A stretch of 64,000 nucleotides of DNA. It comes from an uncultured Phycisphaerales bacterium. Its GTDB lineage: Bacteria; Planctomycetota; Phycisphaerae; Phycisphaerales; SM1A02. Shown in pieces: positions 10,574 to 20,502 of this stretch (position 1 is the stretch's first letter; each line of letters opens with the position of its first letter). A program made the position numbers and the translations under genes. The stretch covers positions 1-64,000 of the forward strand of contig CASICI010000025.1 in the NCBI GenBank assembly GCA_949373145.1, read 5' to 3'. The notes below the pieces were generated by a model. The model saw nothing but the letters and a program-made list of their open reading frames with translations, had not been told where the DNA came from and did not search any database.

Positions 10574-13321
10574 TCAGCTCGCGGCGGAGCTGACTTCCTC
10601 TTCCTTGCCCGCGTCAGGGTGGAGTGAAAGCACCGCGACGCCACCGGGCACCAGCAGTTCGCCGATCGGGGTGCCCGCTTCGATCGGAGTGTCGTCCATG
10701 CGGGTGATGACCGGCATGGGATGCTTCTTGAGATGGTTCTTGAGAGCAAGTTCCAGTGTCTTGCGTTCGTCCTCTTCGAGTTTGGCCCAGCCCATGCGGC
10801 CTCTGCACTTGGGGAATCCGCTGCAGCCGAGCCAGGGACCACGCGCACCTTCGCGGAGATACATGGGTCGTTCCTCGCACTTGGGGCAGGTGAGTTCGGT
10901 CTCGTAGGGTGGGGGAGAGGGAAGCTTCAAGCCGCCCTTCTTGTCGATGTTCAGGACGAACTGCGTGTCGGGATAGTTCGGGCTCGCGATGAACGGTCCG
11001 AACCGACCGGTGCGTTTGATCATCTGAGCCTGATCCTCGGGGCACTTGATGTCGACCTGCTCGGGAAGCAGTGGCTGACCCTCGCGATCGACGGGTGCGG
11101 CATAGTCGCATTCGGGATAGGTGCTGCAGGACAGGAAGCGGCCGTTCTTTCCGAACCGGTAGCTCGTCGTCGCGCCGCATTCCGGACAGGCATAGGGAGC
11201 TGGACGGGTGACGGCACGCGCATGCATGAGGTTTTCATGGGCATGTGCCAATGAGCTCGAGAATCGTCCGTAGAAGTCACCGAGCATCTCACGCCAGTCC
11301 CGGTGATCGCTTTCGATCAGGTCGAGTCGTTCCTCGAGATCCTTGGTGTAGGACACCTGCATCAGCACCGGGAACGCCTCGACGAGCATGTCGGTGACGA
11401 CTTCTCCCATCGCGGTCGCATGGAAGCGTCGGTCGACCTGTTCCACGTAACCACGGTCCTGGATGACTCGAATGATCGAAGCATAGGTCGATGGGCGGCC
11501 GATGCCTTCTTCTTCGAGTTTCTTGACCAGCGAGCCTTCGTTGTATCGAGGCGGAGGACTGGTGAATTTCTGCTTGGGCGTGATGGAGAACGGTGCGGTT
11601 TCCTGGCCATCCTCGAAAGAGGGGAGGGTCTGTTCGTCGCTGGCCGTCGGGACGCCGGCGACTCTCATGAAACCGTCGAAGACCAGCACGCGGCCGTTGG
11701 TCTTGAGAATCGCGCCGGTGGGTTCGTCGCTTCGTTCGAAGAGCACGGTGGTGGCATCGAACTTCGCGGGCGTCATCTGGCATGACACGTATCGTTCCCA
11801 GATCAGCTTGTAGAGCTTGTACTGATCTTCCTTGAGCGCGCTTCGAACCGAGTCGGGCGTTCTGTGCGCTTCAGTCGGACGAATCGCTTCATGTGCTTCC
11901 TGTGCGGCCTTGTTGGATGAGCCGAAGAAGTTGGGCTTCTCCGGGAGGTAGTCCGTCCCGAACGTCTTCTCGATGTAGTTGCGAGCGTTGTTGATCGCTT
12001 CACCGGACAATGTGGTGGAATCGGTACGCATGTAGGTGATCAGGCCGACCTGGCCTTCGCCCTTGATCTCGATGCCCTCATACAGCCCCTGTGCGAGTCG
12101 CATGGTTCTGTCCGTGGCGAATCCCAGTCTGTTCGCCGCGTTCTGTTGCAGCGTCGAAGTGATGAAGGGTGCGTAGGCTCTGGACGTGGTGCGTTTGGTT
12201 TCCGTGGATTTCACGGCGTATCGCGTCTTCGGGTCGAGTTCGCCCTGCAACGTCCGCTGGAATCGAGCTGGGCCCTTGCCTCGTTCGTTTTCGGTGGAGT
12301 CGACCGAGATCTTCTTCATGCCGACGGCCTCGGCGACTTCGGTGATCTCCGCACTGAGGTCCACGGGGGATTCGGCCGAGCATCCGAGGTTGAAACGAGT
12401 GCCACCCAGTTCGACCAGTTCGGTCTTCAATCCGCCATGTTCCGCAAGCCATGCATTCTGGACCTTGATGGTCGGGCCCTTGCCCTTGGCATCGGTCGTG
12501 GTGATGAAGTCACCCCATGATCCGGTGAGCGTGCCCGCCTTCCCGGGATCCAGCGCGAGAAGCGCTTCGACCGACCATGATTCATCGGGGACGAAGATGT
12601 CGATCTCGCGCTCTCGCTCCACCACGATTCGAACCGCGACGGATTGAACACGACCTGCGGACAGTCCGCGGGCGACTTTCTTCCACAGCAGGGGGGACGC
12701 CTGATAGCCGACGATGCGGTCGAGAATGCGGCGTGCCTGCTGGGCATTGACCTTGTACTCGTCGATCACATGCGGGGTCTCGAATGCGCGCTGGATCTCC
12801 TTGCGAGTGATCGCATTGAAGATGACGCGTTTCGCTTTGGATGGCTCGACGCCGACGATGTGCGCGAGATGCCATGCGATGGCTTCCCCTTCACGGTCGA
12901 GGTCGGTCGCGAACCAGATGGTGTCCGCCTGCTTGGCGAGTTTCTTCAGCTCCGTGACGGTCTTCTTCTTGTCCGTCAGAATTTCGTAGCTGGGTTCGAA
13001 GTTGTTCTCGAGGTCCACTCCTGGAACCGGCATCTTGACCCCTTTGGGGGCGCGTGGTGGAAGGTCGCGGACATGGCCCACGGATGCTCTCACGACATAT
13101 TCGGGGCCCAGATACTTGTTGATGGTCTTGGCTTTGGCCGGGCTTTCGACGATCACAAGCTGCTTGCCTGTCGCATTTTCGCTGCGGGTTCGGGTACCAG
13201 CGGCCTTCTTGCGGGTCGACTTCTTCTTGATCGTGGTGGTCGACTTCTTTTTAGACGTGGTTGATGTCTTCTTGGAAGTGGTCGACTTCTTCTTGGTTGT
13301 CGTTTTTTTCTTTTTCGCCAT
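10574..13321 (-). CDS. topA: DNA topoisomerase I with a Lys/Thr/Ser-rich N-terminal extension
   Basis: QLVIVESPAKAKTINKYLG, WFATDLDREGEAIAWHL, GRVQSVAVRIVVEREREI, YMRTDSTTLS, C-terminal zinc-ribbon motifs. Confidence 0.97.
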   Translation of the reverse strand: MAKKKKTTTKKKSTTSKKTSTTSKKKSTTTIKKKSTRKKAAGTRTRSENATGKQLVIVESPAKAKTINKYLGPEYVVRASVGHVRDLPPRAPKGVKMPVPGVDLENNFEPSYEILTDKKKTVTELKKLAKQADTIWFATDLDREGEAIAWHLAHIVGVEPSKAKRVIFNAITRKEIQRAFETPHVIDEYKVNAQQARRILDRIVGYQASPLLWKKVARGLSAGRVQSVAVRIVVEREREIDIFVPDESWSVEALLALDPGKAGTLTGSWGDFITTTDAKGKGPTIKVQNAWLAEHGGLKTELVELGGTRFNLGCSAESPVDLSAEITEVAEAVGMKKISVDSTENERGKGPARFQRTLQGELDPKTRYAVKSTETKRTTSRAYAPFITSTLQQNAANRLGFATDRTMRLAQGLYEGIEIKGEGQVGLITYMRTDSTTLSGEAINNARNYIEKTFGTDYLPEKPNFFGSSNKAAQEAHEAIRPTEAHRTPDSVRSALKEDQYKLYKLIWERYVSCQMTPAKFDATTVLFERSDEPTGAILKTNGRVLVFDGFMRVAGVPTASDEQTLPSFEDGQETAPFSITPKQKFTSPPPRYNEGSLVKKLEEEGIGRPSTYASIIRVIQDRGYVEQVDRRFHATAMGEVVTDMLVEAFPVLMQVSYTKDLEERLDLIESDHRDWREMLGDFYGRFSSSLAHAHENLMHARAVTRPAPYACPECGATTSYRFGKNGRFLSCSTYPECDYAAPVDREGQPLLPEQVDIKCPEDQAQMIKRTGRFGPFIASPNYPDTQFVLNIDKKGGLKLPSPPPYETELTCPKCEERPMYLREGARGPWLGCSGFPKCRGRMGWAKLEEDERKTLELALKNHLKKHPMPVITRMDDTPIEAGTPIGELLVPGGVAVLSLHPDAGKEEEVSSAAS

Positions 13322-13502
13322 GTCCCTGCCAGGTGCTCTGATTCTTCGTACTTCTATAGATCGTCTCTACATGCCCTTTCGGTCATTCATGGCGGGGACT
13401 ATGAGAACCTTCTGGGGGGGGCGTCAAGTCGATTCCGGGTGACTTCGGCCGATGAACGGGAAGCGTCGTGATGCAAAGTTATTCATAATAAGGGTTTATG
13501 GA

Positions 13503-13532
13503 ATTATAAAAAGAACTGGGTCAATTCTTCAA
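13503..13532 (-). promoter_or_regulatory. Predicted sigma70-type promoter for topA (-35 TTGAAG, 18 nt spacer, -10 TATAAT)
   Basis: On the minus strand TTGAAG (13532-13527) and TATAAT (13508-13503) in an AT-rich patch at the end of miaA. Confidence 0.4.
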
Positions 13533-14510
13533 ATGATCCATCACGATCCGCGCGGCCTGGTCAGGCATCTCTGGAATCCCGTAATCCAGTCTGAGCACCC
13601 CCTTGATGGCATGAAACCGTCGAATCCAGGTTCTCTGCTGCTTGCCGTAGCGCCTGGTTCGTATTTTCATCGACTCCAGCGCCTCAGCCTCGGAAAGCCC
13701 TCCCTGAAGGACTTCCTGAAACTCCCGATAGCCCACCGCCTCGCGCGCCTGCCTTCCGAGTGGGTGTCGTTCCAGCAGGCCCTCGACCTCTTCCTTCAGG
13801 CCCAGTTCAGCCATCATCTTCACGCGGGCGTTGATCCGTCGATTCAATGCCTCGGTCGGCCAATCAAGGCAGACCAAACGGGCCGGCCTGCGAGGTGTGA
13901 TGACGGCACTGGACCATTGGGTCTGGTGCTCTGAAAGTCGTCGTCCGGTGACCTGATGAACCTCCAGTGCCCGGATGGTGCGCCTGCGGTCGTTTCGATG
14001 AATTCTCTCTGCGGAGTCCGGGTCATCGCGTTCGAGGCGTTCACGCAGTTCATCGGTTGAAAGCGCTTCAAGCTCGTTACGCAGTTCGATCGGTGCGGGT
14101 GGTTCTCGAAAGACGCCTTCCAGCAGGGCGCGGACATACAGGTTGGTTCCCCCCACGATGATCGGGGTCGCTCCTCTCGACTGCGTGGCGGAGATCGCCT
14201 CTTCCGCATGGTCCAGCCAGTCATGCACGGTGAAGCCTTCCTGCGACGGGTCGGCGATATCGAAGAGGTGGTGGGGGACTCGAGCGCGTTCCTCCTCGCT
14301 GGGACTTGCGGTTCCGATATCCATTCCTCGATAGATCTGCATCGAGTCCGCGCCGATGCATTCACCACCTCCGGGCAGCGCTTCGGCCAGCTCGATGGCG
14401 AGTCTGGTCTTGCCGGATGCGGTCGGTCCGATCAGTACGAGAATTGGGGGGGCGTCGGGCACGATGTTCTCCAATGACGAGAGCCTTCTCGTCTCCGAGC
14501 AGGGTATCAT
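13521..14510 (-). CDS. miaA: tRNA dimethylallyltransferase
   Basis: PPILVLIGPTASGKTRLAIELAEAL, GADSMQIYRGMDIGTA, GATPIIVGGTNLYVRALLEG. Start placed at 14510 because the longer ORF runs antisense into pgk. Confidence 0.92.
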   Translation of the reverse strand: MIPCSETRRLSSLENIVPDAPPILVLIGPTASGKTRLAIELAEALPGGGECIGADSMQIYRGMDIGTASPSEEERARVPHHLFDIADPSQEGFTVHDWLDHAEEAISATQSRGATPIIVGGTNLYVRALLEGVFREPPAPIELRNELEALSTDELRERLERDDPDSAERIHRNDRRRTIRALEVHQVTGRRLSEHQTQWSSAVITPRRPARLVCLDWPTEALNRRINARVKMMAELGLKEEVEGLLERHPLGRQAREAVGYREFQEVLQGGLSEAEALESMKIRTRRYGKQQRTWIRRFHAIKGVLRLDYGIPEMPDQAARIVMDHLKN

Positions 14511-14582
14511 CAAGGCCGACACCTCAACCCCATGTGTGGGACGCACGAAGTGCGCGCCTCCCGTCACGCAACAAGGACAACG

Positions 14583-15800
14583 ATGACGTTCAAGACCATT
14601 GAAGATGTGGATGTGAAAGGAAAATGCGTGCTCATGCGCGTTGATTTCAACGTGCCCATGAGCTCCGAGGGCCGAATCGAGGATGACTTCAGAATCCGGC
14701 ATGCCTTGCCGTCGATTCGATCGGTTCTCTCCCGAGGGGGACGGCTGGTCCTGTTGTCGCATCGTGGTCGACCTTCCGGAAACGGTTTCGAGCCATCGCT
14801 TTCCCTCGCTCCCCTGGCTCGCCACCTCGGCGAGCTCCTCGGTTCCGAGGCCCCGCGTGGCGTGGGCTTTCCCTCCACGGACTGCCTCGACGACGAGGCC
14901 GTCCGGGCGGTTTCGGAACTCACCGATGGGGATGTCCTCATGCTCGAAAATCTCCGGTTCGATTCCGGTGAGACCTCTGATTCGACCGACTTCGCCCAGG
15001 CTCTCGCGCGGATGGGGGACCTCTATTGCAACGATGCCTTCGGGTGTTGCCATCGGACCCATGCGTCAGTGCATGCGCTTCCCATGGCGATGTCCGACCG
15101 TCCCCGCGTGGCCGGTCTTCTCGTCGCCGATGAGATGCGGTATCTCGGGCAGGCCCTCGAGACGCCGGAAAGGCCGTTCGTCGCGATCCTCGGAGGCGCC
15201 AAGGTGTCCGACAAGATCGGTGCCCTGAAGAATCTCATCGGCAACGTGGACACGCTGCTGGTTGGTGGCGCCATGGCCTACACGTTCATGAAGGTGATGG
15301 GGCAGGACGTCGGTTCCAGCCTCGTCGAAGACGACAAACTCGCACTCGCCAAGGAGATCATTCAGCTGGTCGATGCGAGTGCGACCGACCTGGTGCTTCC
15401 CGTGGATCACATCTGCGGCCGTGAGCTGTCCCATGAAAGTCCGGTCTGCATGTCCGATCAGAACATTCCAGATGGTTGGATGGGGCTCGACATCGGGCCG
15501 GCCACCACCGCGCGATTCACCAGCGTGGTCCGCCAGGCCCGAACCGTCGTCTGGAATGGGCCACTGGGTGCGTTCGAAACCGTTCCGTTCGACGTCGGCA
15601 CGCGTCAGGTCGCCGTTTCCATGGCCTCATGTGCTGAAAATGGCGGAATGAGCATCGTTGGAGGGGGGGATACGGCTGCTGCCGTGCTCCTTGCGGGCGT
15701 CAGTCAACGCATGAGTCACGTCTCGACCGGTGGTGGTGCGAGCCTCCGACTTCTCGAAGGTGAGAAGCTCGTGGGGCTTTCTTGCCTTGAAGAAACGTGA
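14583..15800 (+). CDS. pgk: Phosphoglycerate kinase
   Basis: VLMRVDFNVPM, LLSHRGRP, LLVGGAMAYTFMKV, VVWNGPLGAFE, SIVGGGDTAAAV. Confidence 0.97.
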   Translation: MTFKTIEDVDVKGKCVLMRVDFNVPMSSEGRIEDDFRIRHALPSIRSVLSRGGRLVLLSHRGRPSGNGFEPSLSLAPLARHLGELLGSEAPRGVGFPSTDCLDDEAVRAVSELTDGDVLMLENLRFDSGETSDSTDFAQALARMGDLYCNDAFGCCHRTHASVHALPMAMSDRPRVAGLLVADEMRYLGQALETPERPFVAILGGAKVSDKIGALKNLIGNVDTLLVGGAMAYTFMKVMGQDVGSSLVEDDKLALAKEIIQLVDASATDLVLPVDHICGRELSHESPVCMSDQNIPDGWMGLDIGPATTARFTSVVRQARTVVWNGPLGAFETVPFDVGTRQVAVSMASCAENGGMSIVGGGDTAAAVLLAGVSQRMSHVSTGGGASLRLLEGEKLVGLSCLEET

Positions 15801-15878
15801 TTCCAACATTTCGAATGCTATGATCTCAATGAACATCCGGGTTCTTGCCGTGTTGATAGACGAAAGGGATACCTCACC

Positions 15879-16964
15879 ATGACACTTGTTTCACGATCCT
15901 CACTGCTTCTGCTTGCCCTCATCCTGTCTTGCGCGATCGGCTCCTCCGCCGACGCCCAATCGAAGAAGGATGTCAAGTTGGAAGTGGGCAGTCTTCCTCC
16001 CAACATCTCGAGCTGGGGCACGATCGTCTCCGGGAAGAACCCCGGCAAGAAGTTCGGGAACGGCACGACCTACGTCGTCGAATTCTGGGCCACCTGGTGC
16101 GGCCCATGTCGCCAGTCCATTCCGCATCTCAACCAGCTGTATCAGACCCTGAAGACGCGCAACGTTGAAATGGTCGGCATCAGCGACGAATCCGAGAAGA
16201 TCGTCAAGGACTACCTTCGCAAGAAGGGACCCGGCATGAGCTACACGGTCGTCGCCGATCCTTCGGGGACGATGCAGGACCTCTGGATGAAGCCCGCTGG
16301 TGCGAACGGGATTCCCACCGCATTCATCGTCGGTCCCACCGGACGCATCGCCTTCATCGGCCATCCCATGGATCCGAGTTTCGAACGGGTGCTCTTCCTG
16401 TGCTCCGAAGGACGTTACGACCCGACCCTGATGTCCAAGGCACAGCCGCTGCTCGATGCAGCCAACCGATCGATCAAGGCTCGCGACTGGCGCCAGGCGC
16501 ACCGTCAGCTCGATGAAGTCATCAAGCTCGACACCTGGGTGTTCTCCGACAAGGTCGAAAAGAAATATCGTCTGATGATCGAATTCGAAGGTCGAAATGA
16601 TGAGGCCTTCGCGTATCTCGACAGTCAGGTCGACGTCTACTCCAGCAAGGCCGACGTCCTCGATGACTTCGTGCGAATGATGGTGTTGGACCCCGATCTT
16701 CCCAAGGTGCCGCAGGCGCTTCTGGAAAAGACGATCGCCGCGTACGCCCAGCGTGCCGGTGAGGAGTCTCCCGAGTATCTCCAAACCATGGCCATGGTGG
16801 CGCATCGCAATGGCGACATCGATCGTGCGGTCGATCTCCAGTTCCAGGCATGGATGAATTCCTCCCCTGACTACCGACCCGCCAAGAAAGCGGTTCTGGA
16901 TGCCTACAAGGCCGAGCAGGTCAAGGGCAAGGGTTCCGGACGCGGCAAGGGCGGACGCCGCTGA
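15879..16964 (+). CDS. Secreted TlpA-like thioredoxin-fold protein with a helical (TPR-like) C-terminal region
   Basis: Signal peptide; YVVEFWATWCGPCRQSIPHLNQLYQTL active site. Confidence 0.82.
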   Translation: MTLVSRSSLLLLALILSCAIGSSADAQSKKDVKLEVGSLPPNISSWGTIVSGKNPGKKFGNGTTYVVEFWATWCGPCRQSIPHLNQLYQTLKTRNVEMVGISDESEKIVKDYLRKKGPGMSYTVVADPSGTMQDLWMKPAGANGIPTAFIVGPTGRIAFIGHPMDPSFERVLFLCSEGRYDPTLMSKAQPLLDAANRSIKARDWRQAHRQLDEVIKLDTWVFSDKVEKKYRLMIEFEGRNDEAFAYLDSQVDVYSSKADVLDDFVRMMVLDPDLPKVPQALLEKTIAAYAQRAGEESPEYLQTMAMVAHRNGDIDRAVDLQFQAWMNSSPDYRPAKKAVLDAYKAEQVKGKGSGRGKGGRR

Positions 16965-17005
16965 GTCGGCGACTTCGTTCCTGCGCGTAGAACACGTTAT
17001 TCTCA

Positions 17006-17040
17006 CGAAGGAAGCACCAGAGTGCTTTCTTCGTTTTTTC
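17006..17040 (+). terminator. Intrinsic terminator
   Basis: CGAAGGAAGCAC-CAGA-GTGCTTTCTTCG followed by TTTTTTC. Confidence 0.8.
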
Positions 17041-17085
17041 ATGTCCGCGTCGTTCTCGTTCGACGCCCTGCAGGAAGCACGCCAC

Positions 17086-17778
17086 ATGACACCGACGCCC
17101 ACTCCGGGTTCAGCACTCTTTCGCTCACCGCCACCCCACACCCTGGTGGCGCCCTCGATCCTGTCCGCGGACTTCGGTCGACTCGCGGATGACTGCATCG
17201 CAGTCGTCGAGAGTGGGGCGGATCTTCTGCATGTCGATGTCATGGATGGGCACTTCGTGCCGAACCTCTCACTCGGTCCGGCGGTCTGTGCGGCGATTCG
17301 ACGCCACCTCCCGGATGTGGTGATCGATGTCCATCTGATGGTGTCCCGGCCGTCGAAGTACCTCGAGCCCTTCGCCCGGGCAGGCGCCGACCACCTGACG
17401 GTTCATTGCGAGGTGGAGGACTCCGCGGCGTCGCTTGCCGAGTCGATTCGTGCATTGGGATGCTCTCCCGGTCTGGCGATGAACCCCGACACTCCGGTCG
17501 ACGCGATTCTTTCCGACATCGAAGCCTTCGATCTTGCGCTCATCATGAGCGTCCATCCCGGATTTTCCGGCCAGGCCTTCATCCCCGAAGTGCTGTCGAA
17601 GGCGGTCGATCTGCGTGCTCGATTCGGTGACGAACTCCGAATCGAAATCGATGGGGGGGTCTCTCCCGTGACCGCTCCAGCCTGCCGCGAGGCTGGTTGC
17701 GACATTCTGGTTTCGGGTTCCAGCGTCTTCGGTTCCAAGGATCGGGCCGCCGACATCACGGCGATTCGCGGTGGGTGA
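17086..17778 (+). CDS. rpe: Ribulose-phosphate 3-epimerase
   Basis: VAPSILSADFGRLADD, LLHVDVMDGHFVPNLSLGP, MSVHPGFSGQAFIPEVL, IEIDGGV. Start uncertain; 17041 also possible. Confidence 0.93.
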   Translation: MTPTPTPGSALFRSPPPHTLVAPSILSADFGRLADDCIAVVESGADLLHVDVMDGHFVPNLSLGPAVCAAIRRHLPDVVIDVHLMVSRPSKYLEPFARAGADHLTVHCEVEDSAASLAESIRALGCSPGLAMNPDTPVDAILSDIEAFDLALIMSVHPGFSGQAFIPEVLSKAVDLRARFGDELRIEIDGGVSPVTAPACREAGCDILVSGSSVFGSKDRAADITAIRGG

Positions 17779-17857
17779 TGTCCCGTTTTTCGGCTTGAGA
17801 CCCGCAAAGCCCGTACGGAAACGAGTATGCTCGATCTCATCAACGGTGTGAGTTCGC

Positions 17858-18736
17858 ATGCATGGCGTGCACAGGAGGTGCTGCTTGGCCGATCAAACGA
17901 TGCCACGAACCTGGGATGACGTTCAGTCCGAGGCTCAGAACAAGCGAGGAGTTCCCGAAGGGCTCTGGATGAAATGTCCTGCCTGCGCGGAGACGTTGTT
18001 CCGCAAGGCCGTCGAGACGAATCTCTGGGTCTGTCCGAAGTGTGATCACCACCTTCGCGTCAGCGGGCCCGCCCGGGCCGAGCAATTGCTCGATCCCGGC
18101 ACCTTCGAGCCCATGAATGCCGAGATGGCCCCCAGGGACCCGCTCAATTTCCACGACCTCAAGCCCTACACCAAGCGAATCGAAGCCGCCCAGGCACGCA
18201 GTCGTCAGAACGATGGCTTGCAGACCGGGACCGGATTCATCAAAGGTCGAAAAGTCGTGATCGCGGCCATGGACTTCAACTTCCTCGGTGGCTCCATGGG
18301 GTCCGTCGTGGGGGAGAAGCTCACACTCGCCATCGAAGATGCGACCGATCGTGATCTGCCCCTCGTGGTGGTGAGCTGCTCCGGCGGCGCCCGCATGCAG
18401 GAGTCAGGCTACTCGCTCATGCAGATGGCGAAGACCTCGGCCGCGCTCGCCCGCTTCGACGACGAGGGCGGACTGTTCATCTCGCTTCTCACCGATCCCA
18501 CCTACGGCGGTGTGACCGCGAGCTATGCGATGCTCGGCGACGTCATCCTGGCCGAGCCGAAGGCGTTGGTGGGTTTCGCCGGACCACGCGTGATCAAGCA
18601 GACCATCAGACAGGACCTTCCAGATGGATTCCAGACCTCGGAGTTCCTCCTCGAGTCCGGATTCGTTGATCGCATCGTGCACCGTCACGAGTTGCGCAAC
18701 GAGATCGGTCGAATCATCGACTACGCAGGCAAGTGA
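17858..18736 (+). CDS. accD: Acetyl-CoA carboxylase carboxyltransferase subunit beta
   Basis: Zn-ribbon CPAC…CPKC; DFNFLGGSMGSVVGEKLT, SCSGGARMQESGYSLMQMAKTSAAL, DPTYGGVTASYAMLGDV. Confidence 0.95.
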   Translation: MHGVHRRCCLADQTMPRTWDDVQSEAQNKRGVPEGLWMKCPACAETLFRKAVETNLWVCPKCDHHLRVSGPARAEQLLDPGTFEPMNAEMAPRDPLNFHDLKPYTKRIEAAQARSRQNDGLQTGTGFIKGRKVVIAAMDFNFLGGSMGSVVGEKLTLAIEDATDRDLPLVVVSCSGGARMQESGYSLMQMAKTSAALARFDDEGGLFISLLTDPTYGGVTASYAMLGDVILAEPKALVGFAGPRVIKQTIRQDLPDGFQTSEFLLESGFVDRIVHRHELRNEIGRIIDYAGK

Positions 18737-18772
18737 TCTTCCAGGGGGAGTCTTGATGGACTCTGTACGCCG

Positions 18773-20461
18773 ATGACTCCGACCGATGACACTCGCTGGC
18801 ATCCTCGAACGAGGACGCTCTGGTCGCTCGCGCTGATCTTTCTGCTGACCTACGCACTTTCATTCCCACCGTTCGGTCTGTGGTGGATGATCTTTCTTTC
18901 GCCCGTCGCATTCGCACTGCTCGTCCTCGCGCCGAGGCGCACGCGGACCATGGTGTTGCCGGTCTTCGTCTGTTCCTGTCTCCTCTGGGGATGGTTTCAC
19001 TGGTGGGTGTCCGGAATCACGTCCGCCGGCTACGTCCCGATGGTGCTCTACCTTGCCGGCGTCACCACGCTTTCGGCGTTTCTGCTGCGTGTCATGTCAG
19101 GCGGCAGACTGGCGCTTCCCATCTGGCTGGCACTGCCCGTGACTCTGACCGGGGTCGATTATCTTCGAGGTCTGATCATCTTCGATGGCTACTCATGGTT
19201 TCTTCATGCCCAGCCGTTGATCGACTTTCCTCAATTCGCAGGACTTGCTCGCATCGGCGGCGTCTGGCTTCCGGGGCTGATCGCGCTGGCGTTGTCCGGC
19301 TGCCTGGTCTCCTTGATCTTCTGTCTTCTTCGATGGCAGCCCGCGAAATCATGGCGAGTGGCGGGGCTGGTCGCGCTCGCGCTCAGTCAGGTTGTTCTCT
19401 GGCATTGGGTGCTGGATGATCGGGCCGACTTCCGTCTCGCATCCGAGCGACCGGTGGCCTCCATCCTGCTGGTTCAGACCGATCTTGATTCGGACAACAA
19501 GATCGGTTGGACCTACGAGCGCCAATTGGAGGACGTGCCCCGATTCATGCGTCTCACCGTCGACGGCGTCGAAGGCATTCGCGCATCCGGCGGGCAGCTC
19601 GATCTGATCGCCTGGCCGGAAACGATGTTGCCTTCGGTCGGTTTCGAACGCGGTGATCAGTTCTCGATGGCGATCGAGAATCTGGTCGGTCGACTTGATG
19701 TTCCGATGCTCGTCGGTTCCCCCAGCTACCTCGGCATCAGTCAGGCTGATGATGGGGCGTGGGGATGGGATGCGCACTACAACAGCGCCTACCTGATCGG
19801 TCCCGACGGTCCACCGTATGCCCGGGTCGACAAGGTCTTCCTCACTCCGTTCGGTGAGACCATGCCCTACATCTCCAACTGGGAATGGCTCGAGCAGAAG
19901 ATGCTCGCCTTCGGTGCCCAGGGAATGCGTTTCGAGCTTGATGCCGGAGACGAGATCGAACGAGTGGTGTTTCCTCTGCGCTCGGATCCGGAGGTGCTCG
20001 TCCGTGCGGCGGTTCCCATCTGCTTCGAGGACACGGTCGCGCCGGTCGTTCGAGAGATGGTCTGGGAGGACGGCCGCCGCGTCGCGGATCTCCTGATCAA
20101 TCTGAGCAACGACGGTTGGTTCGGAACCGATGATTCGATTCGTGCGATGCATGAACTCTGTGCCCGCTGGCGCGCCGTGGAAAACGAGACCTGGATGGTG
20201 CGTGCGGTCAATACCGGGCGAAGTGCCGCCATCTCGCCCGACGGTCGTGTCGACCGTTCGATCGCGGTCGGGGCACGTGCCGACGGAACCCTTCAGGTGG
20301 ACGTCGAGATTCCCGGAGATGCCTGGACGACCGGCCGCCCGCCGTATGCCGTGATCGGAGAGCGTTTCGGTGCCGGCTCATGGTGGCTTCTGTTGATCCT
20401 GTGTCTCGCCAACTGGCTGTATACTTCCTCGCGTACGAAGCCTGAGAACGACTTGTCGTGA
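18773..20461 (+). CDS. lnt: Apolipoprotein N-acyltransferase
   Basis: Multi-TM N terminus then nitrilase domain (IAWPETMLPS, YARVDKVFLTPFGETMPY, PICFEDTVAP, INLSNDGWFG). Confidence 0.9.
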   Translation: MTPTDDTRWHPRTRTLWSLALIFLLTYALSFPPFGLWWMIFLSPVAFALLVLAPRRTRTMVLPVFVCSCLLWGWFHWWVSGITSAGYVPMVLYLAGVTTLSAFLLRVMSGGRLALPIWLALPVTLTGVDYLRGLIIFDGYSWFLHAQPLIDFPQFAGLARIGGVWLPGLIALALSGCLVSLIFCLLRWQPAKSWRVAGLVALALSQVVLWHWVLDDRADFRLASERPVASILLVQTDLDSDNKIGWTYERQLEDVPRFMRLTVDGVEGIRASGGQLDLIAWPETMLPSVGFERGDQFSMAIENLVGRLDVPMLVGSPSYLGISQADDGAWGWDAHYNSAYLIGPDGPPYARVDKVFLTPFGETMPYISNWEWLEQKMLAFGAQGMRFELDAGDEIERVVFPLRSDPEVLVRAAVPICFEDTVAPVVREMVWEDGRRVADLLINLSNDGWFGTDDSIRAMHELCARWRAVENETWMVRAVNTGRSAAISPDGRVDRSIAVGARADGTLQVDVEIPGDAWTTGRPPYAVIGERFGAGSWWLLLILCLANWLYTSSRTKPENDLS

Positions 20462-20502
20462 GTCGTCTGCAAGCATCAAGATCCGGCACACGGAGGTGCA
20501 AG

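Noticed and set aside
9676-10848. 390-aa minus-strand ORF opposite the MFS gene and overlapping the 3' end of topA
   Set aside because: Low-complexity charged translation; crosses a clear terminator and two well-supported genes.
14511-15062. N-terminal extension of the miaA ORF into pgk
   Set aside because: MiaA P-loop begins just after 14510; the extension is antisense to pgk and not MiaA-like.
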